Shown piece after piece: positions 18,667 through 26,982 of a stretch of 64,000 nucleotides of DNA (positions are counted from its first letter, which is position 1; each line of letters opens with the position of its first letter). The stretch spans positions 21,348-85,347 of the forward strand of contig NZ_CANLNE010000006.1 of the NCBI RefSeq assembly GCF_947492555.1, read 5' to 3'. The translations under genes and the position numbers were made by a program. This DNA comes from an uncultured Roseobacter sp. GTDB lineage: Bacteria; Pseudomonadota; Alphaproteobacteria; Rhodobacterales; Rhodobacteraceae. The notes beneath the pieces were generated by a model. That model saw only the letters and a list, made by a program, of their open reading frames with translations. It ran no database searches and was not told where the DNA came from.

Positions 18667-19344
18667 CTAGCGTCCGCGATCCCCGAGCGACAGCGCAAGA
18701 AGCGCTTTCGGGCGCAGAATGATGATCGTGTGAATGTTGTCGATCGCGATGGTCTCAGACTTGCGCAGCTGGGTAAAAGTGCGGCTGATCGTTTCCGTCG
18801 TCAGCCCGAGGAAATCGGCAATGTCGGCGCGGCTCATCGGCAATTCCACCTGCCTGTGCCCTGCCACATCCTGACCCACCCGGTCAGACAGGATACACAG
18901 GAAGGACGCCACTTTTTCCAGCGCTGATTTCTGTCCGAGCATCATGAAGTGATCCTGCATCGCGCTGATCTCGCGCAGCGCGGCCTGCAGCAGTTCCTGA
19001 TGCAGTTTCGGATCGCCTTCGCCATTTTCCAGCGCTGATCTGCGATAGGGTTGCAGGCGCGCATCCACCAGCACCTCGCAATCCGTGTGGTGCAGCCCAC
19101 CGGCCGGGAAGCCCACGACATCGCCGGGATATCCAAAGGCGATCACCTGGCGGCGGCCGTCTTCCAACAGCCGGGTCAACCGCAGCACACCGGTGGTGAT
19201 CTGGTAGAGCCAGACCACCGGGTCCCCTTCGAAATAGACGTATGACCCGGCTTTCAGCCGCGCTTCGGGACATTTGACGCAGGCGCTTTCGAGCGGGACT
19301 GCAGGTGTGGTTTCAGCGTGTTCTTTTGGAATTGTGACATACAT
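18667..19344 (-). CDS. Crp/Fnr family transcriptional regulator with FNR-type DNA specificity
   Basis: A 225-residue regulator: a cyclic-nucleotide-binding-like sensor fold (about residues 28-130) and a C-terminal winged helix. The recognition helix region SRADIADFLGLTTETISRTF carries the E-xx-SR pattern that reads TTGAT half-sites. N-terminal cysteines 22 and 25 form a CxxC, but the third FNR cysteine is missing and the central cysteine (near 104) does not align with FNR C122, so an FNR-style 4Fe-4S oxygen sensor is doubtful. A FixK/DNR-like regulator fits better. It is the natural candidate to bind the many TTGAT-N4-ATCAA boxes around it. Convergent with DUF2267. Confidence 0.88.
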   Translation of the reverse strand: MYVTIPKEHAETTPAVPLESACVKCPEARLKAGSYVYFEGDPVVWLYQITTGVLRLTRLLEDGRRQVIAFGYPGDVVGFPAGGLHHTDCEVLVDARLQPYRRSALENGEGDPKLHQELLQAALREISAMQDHFMMLGQKSALEKVASFLCILSDRVGQDVAGHRQVELPMSRADIADFLGLTTETISRTFTQLRKSETIAIDNIHTIIILRPKALLALSLGDRGR

Positions 19345-19517
19345 CCTTGCAGGCCCCCCGAGGAATTGGGCGCCAACTTGGACAGTCCTTGTATTTTCGC
19401 TTATCCTGCCCCTGCAAGATTTTGTATCATTTTGTATGAGACACTATTTGGCGCCGAACCTTCGTACTAAATTGAGATGGCAAGAGGCCACATCAAGCAG
19501 GGCCGGGGACGCAGACT

Positions 19518-20279
19518 ATGTCAGATCAGAAAATTCTTGTTGTTGAGGACGATGCAAAGATTCGCACGCTTCTGCGCAACGTGATGGAACACGAGGGCTA
19601 TTCCGTTCTCGAAGCGGAAAACGCACGTCAGGTCATGGATCTGGTCAAGTCTTCCTGCATCAGCCTGATCACATTGGATATCCATCTGGGCGCGGACAAT
19701 GGTCTGGAGCTGGCGCGGGACATCCGGCGCCTGTCCAGTGTGCCGATCATCATGATCACCGGCAAGGACGATATCATAGACCGCGTCGTCGGTCTGGAGA
19801 TTGGCGCGGATGACTACATCACCAAGCCTTTCCATGTGCGCGAAGTCATCGCCCGGATCAGAAGTGTGCTGCGCAGAACCGCGGACACCACACAGCAAGC
19901 CATTTTGGTCGATGCCAACACCGCCGAAAGCCCGGCGTTCTGTTTTGACGGCATGACGGCTATTCCAGACCGCCTTGAGCTGCTGGACAGGTCCGGGACG
20001 GACTGCGGACTGACCAGCGGCGACTTCAGGCTGCTGATGGTCTTTCTTGAGCGCGCCAAACGCGTCCTGTCCCGTGATCAGCTGATGGACCTGACCGGGG
20101 GCGTGGAATGGAGTCCGCTGGACCGGACGATCGACAACCAGATCGCCCGACTGCGCAAGAAGATCGAACGCGATCCGTCAAACCCGAAACTGGTCAAGAC
20201 GGTGCGCGGCGTAGGCTACACCTTCGCCTGCGACGTGCAATCGGTTCACCCTTCGGAACGGTCCGCCAAAAGCGCCTGA
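19518..20279 (+). CDS. OmpR/PhoB-family response regulator
   Basis: A 253-residue two-domain regulator. The receiver has the acidic pocket VVEDD and phosphoacceptor D54 in ITLDIHLG, with K in DYITKPFHV. The C-terminal winged helix ends with DRTIDNQIARLRKKIE and VKTVRGVGYTF, as in OmpR/PhoB. It starts in the 173-bp gap after the divergent Crp/Fnr gene. Its 3' end overlaps the convergent hybrid kinase by 34 bp. Whether it is that kinase's partner is unproven: FixL normally pairs with a FixJ-type (LuxR HTH) regulator, not OmpR type. Confidence 0.9.
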   Translation: MSDQKILVVEDDAKIRTLLRNVMEHEGYSVLEAENARQVMDLVKSSCISLITLDIHLGADNGLELARDIRRLSSVPIIMITGKDDIIDRVVGLEIGADDYITKPFHVREVIARIRSVLRRTADTTQQAILVDANTAESPAFCFDGMTAIPDRLELLDRSGTDCGLTSGDFRLLMVFLERAKRVLSRDQLMDLTGGVEWSPLDRTIDNQIARLRKKIERDPSNPKLVKTVRGVGYTFACDVQSVHPSERSAKSA

Positions 20280-21796
20280 AGCCGCTGCGCCAGATCGGAT
20301 TGGCGATAGGGTTTGCGCAGGATATCGTAACTCTGGCCGCGCGCCATCGCATCCGTCACCACATCGCTTGCGTATCCCGAGGTCAGCAAAACCTTCAGAT
20401 GTGGAAACTCCGAAGTCACTTTGGCGGCGAGGTCATATCCGTTGAGTGCACCCGGCATGACAAGATCCGAAAATAGGACATCGGCACGGATGCCATTGGT
20501 GAGCATACTGTAGGCCTCGTCACCGGTGCTGGCTTCTTCGGTCCTGAATCCCAGGTCGCGAATGCGTTCGACCGACAGCTTGCGCACTTTCGGATTGTCT
20601 TCGACAACCAAGACGGTTTCACCGTGTCCAAGGGGCAGATCACGCCGGGCCTTCGTGTCACCAGACGCGTCAGACAGGTCATCATGGACAGGGACTGCGG
20701 GGAAATAGAGGCCAAAGCTCGTCCCATGGCCAAGCTCGCTATAGAGGGTTATGTGCCCGCCCGACTGGCGCACGAAGCCATAGACCATGGCCAGCCCCAG
20801 ACCCGTCCCGCCACTCTCCGACTTCGTGGTGAAAAACGGCTCAAACGCGCGCTGCTGTGCCTCGACACTCATGCCCGCGCCATTGTCACTGACCGACAGC
20901 CGGACGTAATCGCCAAGCTTGATGTCGGTTTCCTGCGCCATGTAGGTATCGTCGATGGTCACATTGGAGAGCGACACCAGAAGCTCGCCATTCGGCCCCA
21001 TGGCATCGCGGGCGTTCAGCGCAAGGTTCATCAGGGCCGATTGCAACTGAACGGGGTCGATCATCACCAGGTTCAGATCGGGTGAGAAATTTGTCTTGAT
21101 GCGCGTGTTGGCCCCCAGCGTGCGCCTGAGAATGGCCAGCGTTTCTTCACATAAAATGCGCAGGTCGGTCTCGACCGGCTTGAGATTGCTGCGCCGCGCA
21201 AAGACCATCAGACGCGCCGTGAGATCGGCCCCCAGTTCGGCGGAATCGAGCGCATCCTTGATCAGCGCCATTTGTCGGTCATTTGCCCCGCGCATCTCAA
21301 GCAGTTCCAGGTTGCCGATTACAACCGTCAGCAGGTTGTTGAAATCATGCGCGATACCACCCGTCATCTGACCAATTGCATCGAGCCGCTGCGAGCGGGA
21401 GAGGGCATGCTGCGTTGCCTTGTCCTGCGTCAGGTCGTGCATGATCGCGACAAACATGCGCTGGCCCGAAACATCCGCGTAGCTGACGGCAATATGCAGC
21501 GGAAAGACGGATTTGTCCTTTTTCTGACCCTCCACGTCACGGCCGACACCGATGATGCGCTCTTCTCCGGTCTTCATGTGATGCGCCATGAACCCGCCAT
21601 GCAAATCCGCCAGCGCCGTGGGCATCAGGACGTTGACGCTTTGCCCGATCAACGCCTCCGCATCGTATTGAAACAGGCGACAGGCTGCGGGATTGGCGCG
21701 TGTGATCATACCCCGCTGGTCGGACACAACCATCGCATCCGCCGCCATTTCCAGAATGGCGTGCAAAAGCCCGTTTTCCTGATCGTCGTTACCCAT
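20246..21796 (-). CDS. FixL-like haem-PAS hybrid sensor histidine kinase
   Basis: A 516-residue soluble hybrid kinase. The N-terminal PAS domain (about 10-125) is strongly FixL-like: in LMPTALADLHGGF, His66 aligns with the proximal haem ligand of FixL (His200 in Bradyrhizobium), and GEERIIGVGRDVEGQKKD keeps the distal-pocket arginine (Arg86, equivalent to R220). A HisKA domain follows with the phosphoacceptor His150 in GGIAHDFNNLL, then a HATPase with NALMNLALNARDA-type N box and GTGLGLAMVYGF. A receiver domain (about 393-516) has Asp444 in LFSDLVMPG. The natural reading is an oxygen-sensing kinase. No membrane segments. Confidence 0.88.
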   Translation of the reverse strand: MGNDDQENGLLHAILEMAADAMVVSDQRGMITRANPAACRLFQYDAEALIGQSVNVLMPTALADLHGGFMAHHMKTGEERIIGVGRDVEGQKKDKSVFPLHIAVSYADVSGQRMFVAIMHDLTQDKATQHALSRSQRLDAIGQMTGGIAHDFNNLLTVVIGNLELLEMRGANDRQMALIKDALDSAELGADLTARLMVFARRSNLKPVETDLRILCEETLAILRRTLGANTRIKTNFSPDLNLVMIDPVQLQSALMNLALNARDAMGPNGELLVSLSNVTIDDTYMAQETDIKLGDYVRLSVSDNGAGMSVEAQQRAFEPFFTTKSESGGTGLGLAMVYGFVRQSGGHITLYSELGHGTSFGLYFPAVPVHDDLSDASGDTKARRDLPLGHGETVLVVEDNPKVRKLSVERIRDLGFRTEEASTGDEAYSMLTNGIRADVLFSDLVMPGALNGYDLAAKVTSEFPHLKVLLTSGYASDVVTDAMARGQSYDILRKPYRQSDLAQRLQALLADRSEG

Positions 21797-21854
21797 TCAA
21801 ATCATCGCTTTTCGATCAGCCTGCCAAAAGGTCGTCCAAAGGCGCAAGTCTGAA

Positions 21855-21868
21855 TTGATATTCCTCAA
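21855..21868. promoter_or_regulatory. FNR-like box upstream of Usp gene
   Basis: TTGATATTCCTCAA is TTGAT-N4-CTCAA: one perfect half-site and one TTGAG half-site, the same variation seen at 14054. It lies 91 bp upstream of the single-domain Usp gene, in the 163-bp gap after the divergent hybrid kinase. Confidence 0.55.
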
Positions 21869-21959
21869 TGCCGCCCTGCAGCGCTGTGAAAAAACACTCT
21901 GGCGCCTCCCCGAACTCTAGAGCGCGCAAAGCTGTCGACCACAAGAAGGAACCAGATGG

Positions 21960-22406
21960 ATGTTCAGACAAATCATTGTGGGCATGGATGGCTCGGACAA
22001 GGCGGAAAGGGCCCTGCGCATCGCCTGTGATCTGGCCAAGCACTACGTGGGCACGGTCACCATTCTGCATGTGCCGCATGCAGAAACGGCGGCTTTCTCC
22101 ATGGGCGCCGTGGCCGGGTACCACGCCGCGATCGACAAGCCGACCTTTGCGCAAATCGAAGAAGCCGGTCAGCAGGTGTTGGACAACGGCGTGAAAATCG
22201 CCGACGACATGGGATGCAAATCGGTGAAAACACATATGCCGCATGGCGATGCCGCCACTGAAATCCTGGCGCATGCAGAGGACATTCAGGCCGATCTGAT
22301 CGTCACCGGACGGCGCGGTCTGAGCAGTATCTCCGGCCTTGTTCTCGGCAGCACCACGCAACGCATCAACCATCTGGCACATTGCGCCTGCCTCTCGGTG
22401 GCCTGA
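21960..22406 (+). CDS. single-domain universal stress protein (UspA family)
   Basis: A 148-residue Usp fold protein: FRQIIVGMDGSDKAERAL at the start and the ATP-binding loop VTGRRGLSSISGLVLGSTTQRINH near the end, with the G-2x-G-9x-G(S/T) pattern intact, so it probably binds ATP. The start at 21960 follows AAGAAGGA. An FNR-like box is 91 bp upstream, and it is convergent with the M50 protease gene. Usp proteins commonly support survival during growth arrest and energy limitation. Confidence 0.9.
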   Translation: MFRQIIVGMDGSDKAERALRIACDLAKHYVGTVTILHVPHAETAAFSMGAVAGYHAAIDKPTFAQIEEAGQQVLDNGVKIADDMGCKSVKTHMPHGDAATEILAHAEDIQADLIVTGRRGLSSISGLVLGSTTQRINHLAHCACLSVA

Positions 22407-22419
22407 ATCTCGGTTTGCC

Positions 22420-23550
22420 TTACCGGTGGCGAACGAGGTCGGACAGGCGCAGGTAGCGGGTCAGGTCGGCCAGCGAAATGACACCCATCAGCTGATGCCC
22501 GTCAACCACGAGGAACTTGCGACGCCCGGTGTCGGCAATCCGCGCCATCAAGTCCTGCACCGGCATCTCGCCCGAAATCGAGGCCTGTCCATCCAGCCCC
22601 GCAAAAACATCACCCACGCGGGTGTTGGACCAGTGTTCGCGGTCGATACCTGCCAGCACAGCCTGATCCATATGGCCCAGGAGAACCCCGTCTTCGACAA
22701 CCGGCACAAAACTGACGTTGTGGCGCAGCATGATGCGGTTCACGAATTCTGACAGCGTCATCTCCGGGCTGATCACAATCGGGTCGCGTTGCATCAGGGT
22801 GGCCACTGTCTTGTGGTCAAACGCAACCTTGGCCAGTTGGGTCTGATAAGCCGCGCGCGCGGCCATCAGGACGAAAAACCCGATCATGATTTGCCACAGC
22901 CCGGCAATCAGCGCCCCGTCGAAGAGCGCCAGAACCCCAAGGCCCATCAGCACATAGGCAAAGATCGTGCCCGATTGCGACGCCGTTTCCGTGGCGGCCA
23001 GCACGTCCCCGTTGCGGTGCCAGAGATAGGCGCGCAACACCCGACCCCCGTCCAAGGGGAACGCAGGCACAAGGTTGAAAAGCGCCAGGATCAGATTGAT
23101 CAGCGCGAGATAACCAAGCACCATCGACACCGGCACCGCAGCCGCCACCAGTTCCGAAAGCCGCGCCAGACTCCAGAACCCCAGTGCCAGCACGAGGCTC
23201 ATCACCGGACCGGCGAGCGCCACCCAGAATTCCACCCGCGCCGATCGCGGCTCGGCCTCCAGCTCCGCCACACCGCCAAAGAGGAAAAGCGTGATCCCCT
23301 TGATCGGCACACCCAGACGGCGCGCGACAACGGAGTGGGCAAGCTCGTGAAGCAAAAGCGAGACGAAGAAGCACAGCATCGCGATCAGAGCCATGGCCAG
23401 ATAGGTGCCCGTGCTCTGATGTGGCAGGATGGCGGGGAAGTACCCCTGAGACAGGGACCAGGTGATCAGCGCGGCGATGAGAAGCCAGCTTGGGTCCAGC
23501 TTGATATCGAAACCGTTGATCGAAAAGAGTTTGACTGCGTTTGAGAACAT
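22420..23550 (-). CDS. site-2 protease (M50) with C-terminal CBS pair
   Basis: A 376-residue intramembrane metalloprotease. The zinc motif HELAH is at residues 68-72 in a membrane segment, and the second motif LVPAFPLDGGRVLRAYLW near 170 supplies the aspartate ligand. Two CBS domains fill the C-terminal 120 residues (ATLMQRDPIVISP and VQDLMARIADTGRRKFLVV). It resembles mycobacterial Rip3-type proteases of hypoxia regulons. I start at MFSNAVKLF (23550), which has a GAGGCGG site; the upstream extension is not family-like. An FNR-like box lies about 145 bp upstream, shared with the divergent phasin gene. Confidence 0.9.
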   Translation of the reverse strand: MFSNAVKLFSINGFDIKLDPSWLLIAALITWSLSQGYFPAILPHQSTGTYLAMALIAMLCFFVSLLLHELAHSVVARRLGVPIKGITLFLFGGVAELEAEPRSARVEFWVALAGPVMSLVLALGFWSLARLSELVAAAVPVSMVLGYLALINLILALFNLVPAFPLDGGRVLRAYLWHRNGDVLAATETASQSGTIFAYVLMGLGVLALFDGALIAGLWQIMIGFFVLMAARAAYQTQLAKVAFDHKTVATLMQRDPIVISPEMTLSEFVNRIMLRHNVSFVPVVEDGVLLGHMDQAVLAGIDREHWSNTRVGDVFAGLDGQASISGEMPVQDLMARIADTGRRKFLVVDGHQLMGVISLADLTRYLRLSDLVRHR

Positions 23551-23693
23551 AAGCCGCCTCGTCTTTGGCCACCAGACTAGCGGTGAACAGCGCCTGTTCA
23601 TTGACTTTTCTCAAGAGCCGGGGCGCTTGTGCCCATCCGCAGGTGCCGCACCGGCGCCTGCCCGCCGATGTGCGCCACGTGCGGTCCTTGGGA

Positions 23694-23707
23694 TTGAGCA
23701 ATGTCAA
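23694..23707. promoter_or_regulatory. FNR-like box between M50 protease and phasin genes
   Basis: TTGAGCAATGTCAA is TTGAG-N4-GTCAA, a symmetrical variant. It lies 60 bp upstream of the phasin start, at the spacing seen for other boxes here, and 143 bp from the protease start. Confidence 0.5.
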
Positions 23708-23767
23708 TCAGGCAGGGGCCTTCGGACCTAGACTTGCGACGCGCTACCCCAAACTGGAGGACCAGAC

Positions 23768-24121
23768 ATGGCAAACAAAGCGGAGAAATCACCCTCATCC
23801 CTGAGCGAAGCACCCCTGGCCGCGTTCACCCAATTGCAGGAAGCCGGGCTTGGAAACATGGTCGGCATGAGCAATGCGTGGCTCGAAACCATGGGCGACA
23901 TGGGGGCCGAAGTGGCCAGTTTCATCGCGGAACGGATCAAGGAAGACGTGAAAACACAGCATGCAATTCTGCAGTGCAAGAACATGACAGACCTACAGAC
24001 AATCCAGACCGAATTCGTCCAGAAAGCGCTGGACCAATACCAGGCCGAAACCGGCAAACTGGTCGAGATGGGCACCAAAACCTTTGCGGCAAACCTCAAG
24101 GATCAGGACGGCAAGGCCTAG
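23768..24121 (+). CDS. phasin family protein
   Basis: A 117-residue, mostly helical phasin: LAAFTQLQEAGLGNMVGMSNAWLETM, then KTQHAILQCKNMTDLQTIQTEFVQKALDQYQAETGKLVEM. Phasins coat polyhydroxyalkanoate granules. A strong GGAGG ribosome site precedes the ATG, and an FNR-like box lies 60 bp upstream. Its stop overlaps the convergent PHA synthase stop by 4 bp, tying it by position to PHA metabolism. Confidence 0.88.
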   Translation: MANKAEKSPSSLSEAPLAAFTQLQEAGLGNMVGMSNAWLETMGDMGAEVASFIAERIKEDVKTQHAILQCKNMTDLQTIQTEFVQKALDQYQAETGKLVEMGTKTFAANLKDQDGKA

Positions 24122-25770
24122 CCAAAAACATAGCGCCCCGGCGCTTTGTCCAAAACGCTGATGCGTGACGAGCGGGGATCTTCAGGATCGCCGCTTTGTT
24201 TTTTCAGCCATGCGGACCAGTGTTCCCACCAGGATCCGTCCTGTGGGGTTTCCCGGTCAAACCAGTCCTGCGCCGTGACGTGAGCGTCGCCTTCCACCTT
24301 GTGCCCGTGGCGAAAATGCCGACCCGCATGACCGGGCTCGGACAGGATGCCACCGTTATGCCCGCCGTTGGTCAGCACAAAGGTGACATCGGTATCGGTC
24401 AGCAAGGACAGCCCGAAAACCGATGTCCAGGGCGATACGTGATCGCTTTCGGTCGCCACACTGTAGATCGGCGCGCGGATATCCGTCAGGGCAATGGCAA
24501 CGCCGTCGACCTCAAACCTGCCCTTGGCCAGATCATTGTTCAGAAACAGCCGTCTGAGGTATTCCGAATGCATCCCCGCCGGCATTCTGGTCGCATCCGC
24601 ATTCCACGCCATCAGCGGGTTGTCCGGCGTGCGTTCGCCCAGCAAATAGTGCCGTATGACCCGGCTCCAGATCAGATCGTTGGAGCGCAACAGCTGAAAC
24701 GCCCCGGCCATCTGATCCGCTTCGAGATATCCGCGCGTTGCCATCATGTCTTCCAGAAACGCGATCTGGCTTTCATTGATGAACAGGCCCAGCTCCCCCG
24801 GTTCGGAAAAATCAACCTGAGAGGCCAGCAGGCTGACCGTGCGAAAAGGATCGTCCGCGTCTCGCGCCAGTGCCGCTGCTGTGATCGCCAGCAATGTGCC
24901 CCCCAGACAGTAACCGGCGGCATGCAGCCTTTTGGCACCCATAGACTTGATCTGCGCCACAGCGGCCCGAACACCCAGATCGACATAATCCTGCATCGAC
25001 AATCCGGCATCTTCCTCATCCGGGTTTTTCCAGGAGAGGATGAAGACCTCGAACCCCTGATCGCGCAGATAGGCTACCAGGGACCGTTGGGCCGTCAGAT
25101 CGAGAATGTAGTATTTCATGATCCACGCTGGCACGATCAGGATCGGTTCCGGGTGCACTTTATCCGTGGTTGGATGATAACGGATCAACTCGATCAGGTC
25201 GTTGCGGAACACCACATCGCCCGGCGTGGTCGCAAGGTCCTCGCCAACAGCATACGTACTCGGGCGGCGCGGCTGGTTGGAGATCAGCCGGTTGAAATCT
25301 TCCATCCAATAGCGCGCTCCCCGGACAAGGTTCTGGCCCAATTCTTCCCGCGTCCGGTTCAGAACCTGCGGATTGGTGTGCGCGAAATTGGCGGGCGAGA
25401 GCATGTCCAGCCACTGCCGCACGGCAAAGCGCACGATTTCGGCATGTTTCGGATCGACGCCGGGCATGTCGGTTGTCGCTGTCTCCCACCAGTTCTGCGC
25501 GGTCATGAACCCTTGTGCGACCAAATTGTAAGGAAACATGCGCCACGCGGCGTGCCTGAACCGCGGATCGCGTGACAGATCGGCATCAGGGGCCGGTGCC
25601 ATCGACAGTTTCAGCAATTCCGACTGCTTGTCTGGTGACGCCATCAGATGCAGGGACCAATCCAGATAGGCCGTGGCCAGCGCGGCGGGCGACAATCCCC
25701 CGGTCAACTGACCAAAGGCAGCATGCCATTTGGCATCGAGCTTATGCGATTTTTCCTGCGTCTGCGTCAT
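24118..25770 (-). CDS. phaC: class I poly(R)-hydroxyalkanoate synthase
   Basis: A 550-residue PHA polymerase. The lipase-like box AAGYCLGGTLL carries the nucleophile Cys288; an N-terminal PhaC domain and an alpha/beta hydrolase core follow, with later WNADATRMP and the GGHNGGILSEPG segment that holds the catalytic histidine. It is slightly shorter than the usual 560-590 residues. It polymerises hydroxyacyl-CoA into storage granules. Its ATG overlaps the stop of an RND/ABC adaptor gene by 4 bp, so it is the last gene of an ABC-exporter operon, which is an unusual place for phaC. Confidence 0.92.
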   Translation of the reverse strand: MTQTQEKSHKLDAKWHAAFGQLTGGLSPAALATAYLDWSLHLMASPDKQSELLKLSMAPAPDADLSRDPRFRHAAWRMFPYNLVAQGFMTAQNWWETATTDMPGVDPKHAEIVRFAVRQWLDMLSPANFAHTNPQVLNRTREELGQNLVRGARYWMEDFNRLISNQPRRPSTYAVGEDLATTPGDVVFRNDLIELIRYHPTTDKVHPEPILIVPAWIMKYYILDLTAQRSLVAYLRDQGFEVFILSWKNPDEEDAGLSMQDYVDLGVRAAVAQIKSMGAKRLHAAGYCLGGTLLAITAAALARDADDPFRTVSLLASQVDFSEPGELGLFINESQIAFLEDMMATRGYLEADQMAGAFQLLRSNDLIWSRVIRHYLLGERTPDNPLMAWNADATRMPAGMHSEYLRRLFLNNDLAKGRFEVDGVAIALTDIRAPIYSVATESDHVSPWTSVFGLSLLTDTDVTFVLTNGGHNGGILSEPGHAGRHFRHGHKVEGDAHVTAQDWFDRETPQDGSWWEHWSAWLKKQSGDPEDPRSSRISVLDKAPGRYVFG

Positions 25771-26978
25771 AGCTGTGACCTTTCGACAAGAGAGACACCA
25801 CTTGAAATCGCATCGCTGGGATGAGTGACAACCTGTTCACCGGGTTCCAGACCGCCCTGAACTTCGGTCATCCGTTCGTTGCGACGGCCCAGCGTCACAA
25901 TCCGTTTCTCGGCCACGCCGCCGTTCGATACGAAAACCGCCCAGTTGTCCCCATCCCGAAAGGCGGCACTCAGCGGCATTTGCAGCACATCATCCGCATG
26001 CCATTCGACGATCCTGAGAAAGACGGAGAAACCGTCCCCCAGATTGGGCCGATCCGCGCGCGGGCTGGTCAGGGTGAAATAGGCGTCCACCCGCTGCTCT
26101 TCGATGCCCAGAGCGGAAACCTTGGTGCGCGCCTTGGGGTCGATACGGTCAAGCCGGGCCTGCAGCGTCTTGTCGCCGCCCCAGCGCTCGACATAGGCCA
26201 GCGCCCCGGCCTCCAACCGGACCGCATCATGGGACAGGATGTCGGCCACCAGTTCGAGGTCTTCCGGATCGCCGATGCTGACCAGCGGGGTGCCGATGGA
26301 CACCGGGCGCTGACTGATGGCACCCACCGACAGGATGACACCATCCGCCGGGGCTCTCAGTTCAACGCAGCAGCTGGCAGGCCGGTGATCCGTTTCATCG
26401 GTTTCCAACAGGCTCGCGCGCGCGCGTTCGATCGTGCCTTGCGCCATTTCGATCCGCGCCTCTTCGGCCTGCACGGCGGCCTCGGCGACCGCCAGACGCT
26501 GCGTGTCATCCTCCAGCTTGGTGATCGAGGCGACACCCCGGTTGACCAGGGCCTGCGTGCGGTCGAATTGCGACCGGGCAAAGCTGAGGGTTTCCTCGGC
26601 CTGTCGCAAATCCGCCTGCGCCACGTGTCGCGCTGCCAAGGCTTCCTGCAAGGTGGCCTCAGCCTGCAGCCGCGTGCGGGCGTCCAATAGGCCCGATGAC
26701 GCGGGCTGCACAATAGCGACCACCGTTTCCCCCGCCCGCACCCTGTCACCCTCCTCGACGGGGGAGCGCAGTGCCGTGCCCGCAATGGGAGAGGCCACCT
26801 CGAAGAGGTCGCGCACTTCGGTTTCGCCTTCAGCATTGATCGTCACTTCCAGCGGTCCGCGCGTGACCTCTGCGAGGTCCACCGGCACCGGGTCCTCGCG
26901 GAAACTGACATAGGCGAGCGCCGAAACCACGGCAACGCCGAACCCGATCAAAACCAATGTACGTGTAGAATAGGCCAT
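25767..26978 (-). CDS. HlyD-family periplasmic adaptor subunit
   Basis: A 403-residue adaptor with one N-terminal membrane anchor (TLVLIGFGVAVVSALAYVSF), a biotinyl-lipoyl-like half-motif (VEEGDRVRAGETVV), a long coiled coil from about residue 95 to 190, the second half (LRAPADGVILSV), and a beta-barrel end. It would connect the FtsX-type permease upstream to an outer-membrane channel or act alone, like MacA. Spacing of 4 bp from the permease and a 4-bp overlap with phaC mark one operon. Confidence 0.87.
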   Translation of the reverse strand: MAYSTRTLVLIGFGVAVVSALAYVSFREDPVPVDLAEVTRGPLEVTINAEGETEVRDLFEVASPIAGTALRSPVEEGDRVRAGETVVAIVQPASSGLLDARTRLQAEATLQEALAARHVAQADLRQAEETLSFARSQFDRTQALVNRGVASITKLEDDTQRLAVAEAAVQAEEARIEMAQGTIERARASLLETDETDHRPASCCVELRAPADGVILSVGAISQRPVSIGTPLVSIGDPEDLELVADILSHDAVRLEAGALAYVERWGGDKTLQARLDRIDPKARTKVSALGIEEQRVDAYFTLTSPRADRPNLGDGFSVFLRIVEWHADDVLQMPLSAAFRDGDNWAVFVSNGGVAEKRIVTLGRRNERMTEVQGGLEPGEQVVTHPSDAISSGVSLVERSQL

Positions 26979-26982
26979 GATT

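Noticed and set aside
19518..20279. The response regulator as FixJ partner of the FixL-like kinase
   Set aside because: The output domain is an OmpR-type winged helix, not the LuxR-type HTH of FixJ.
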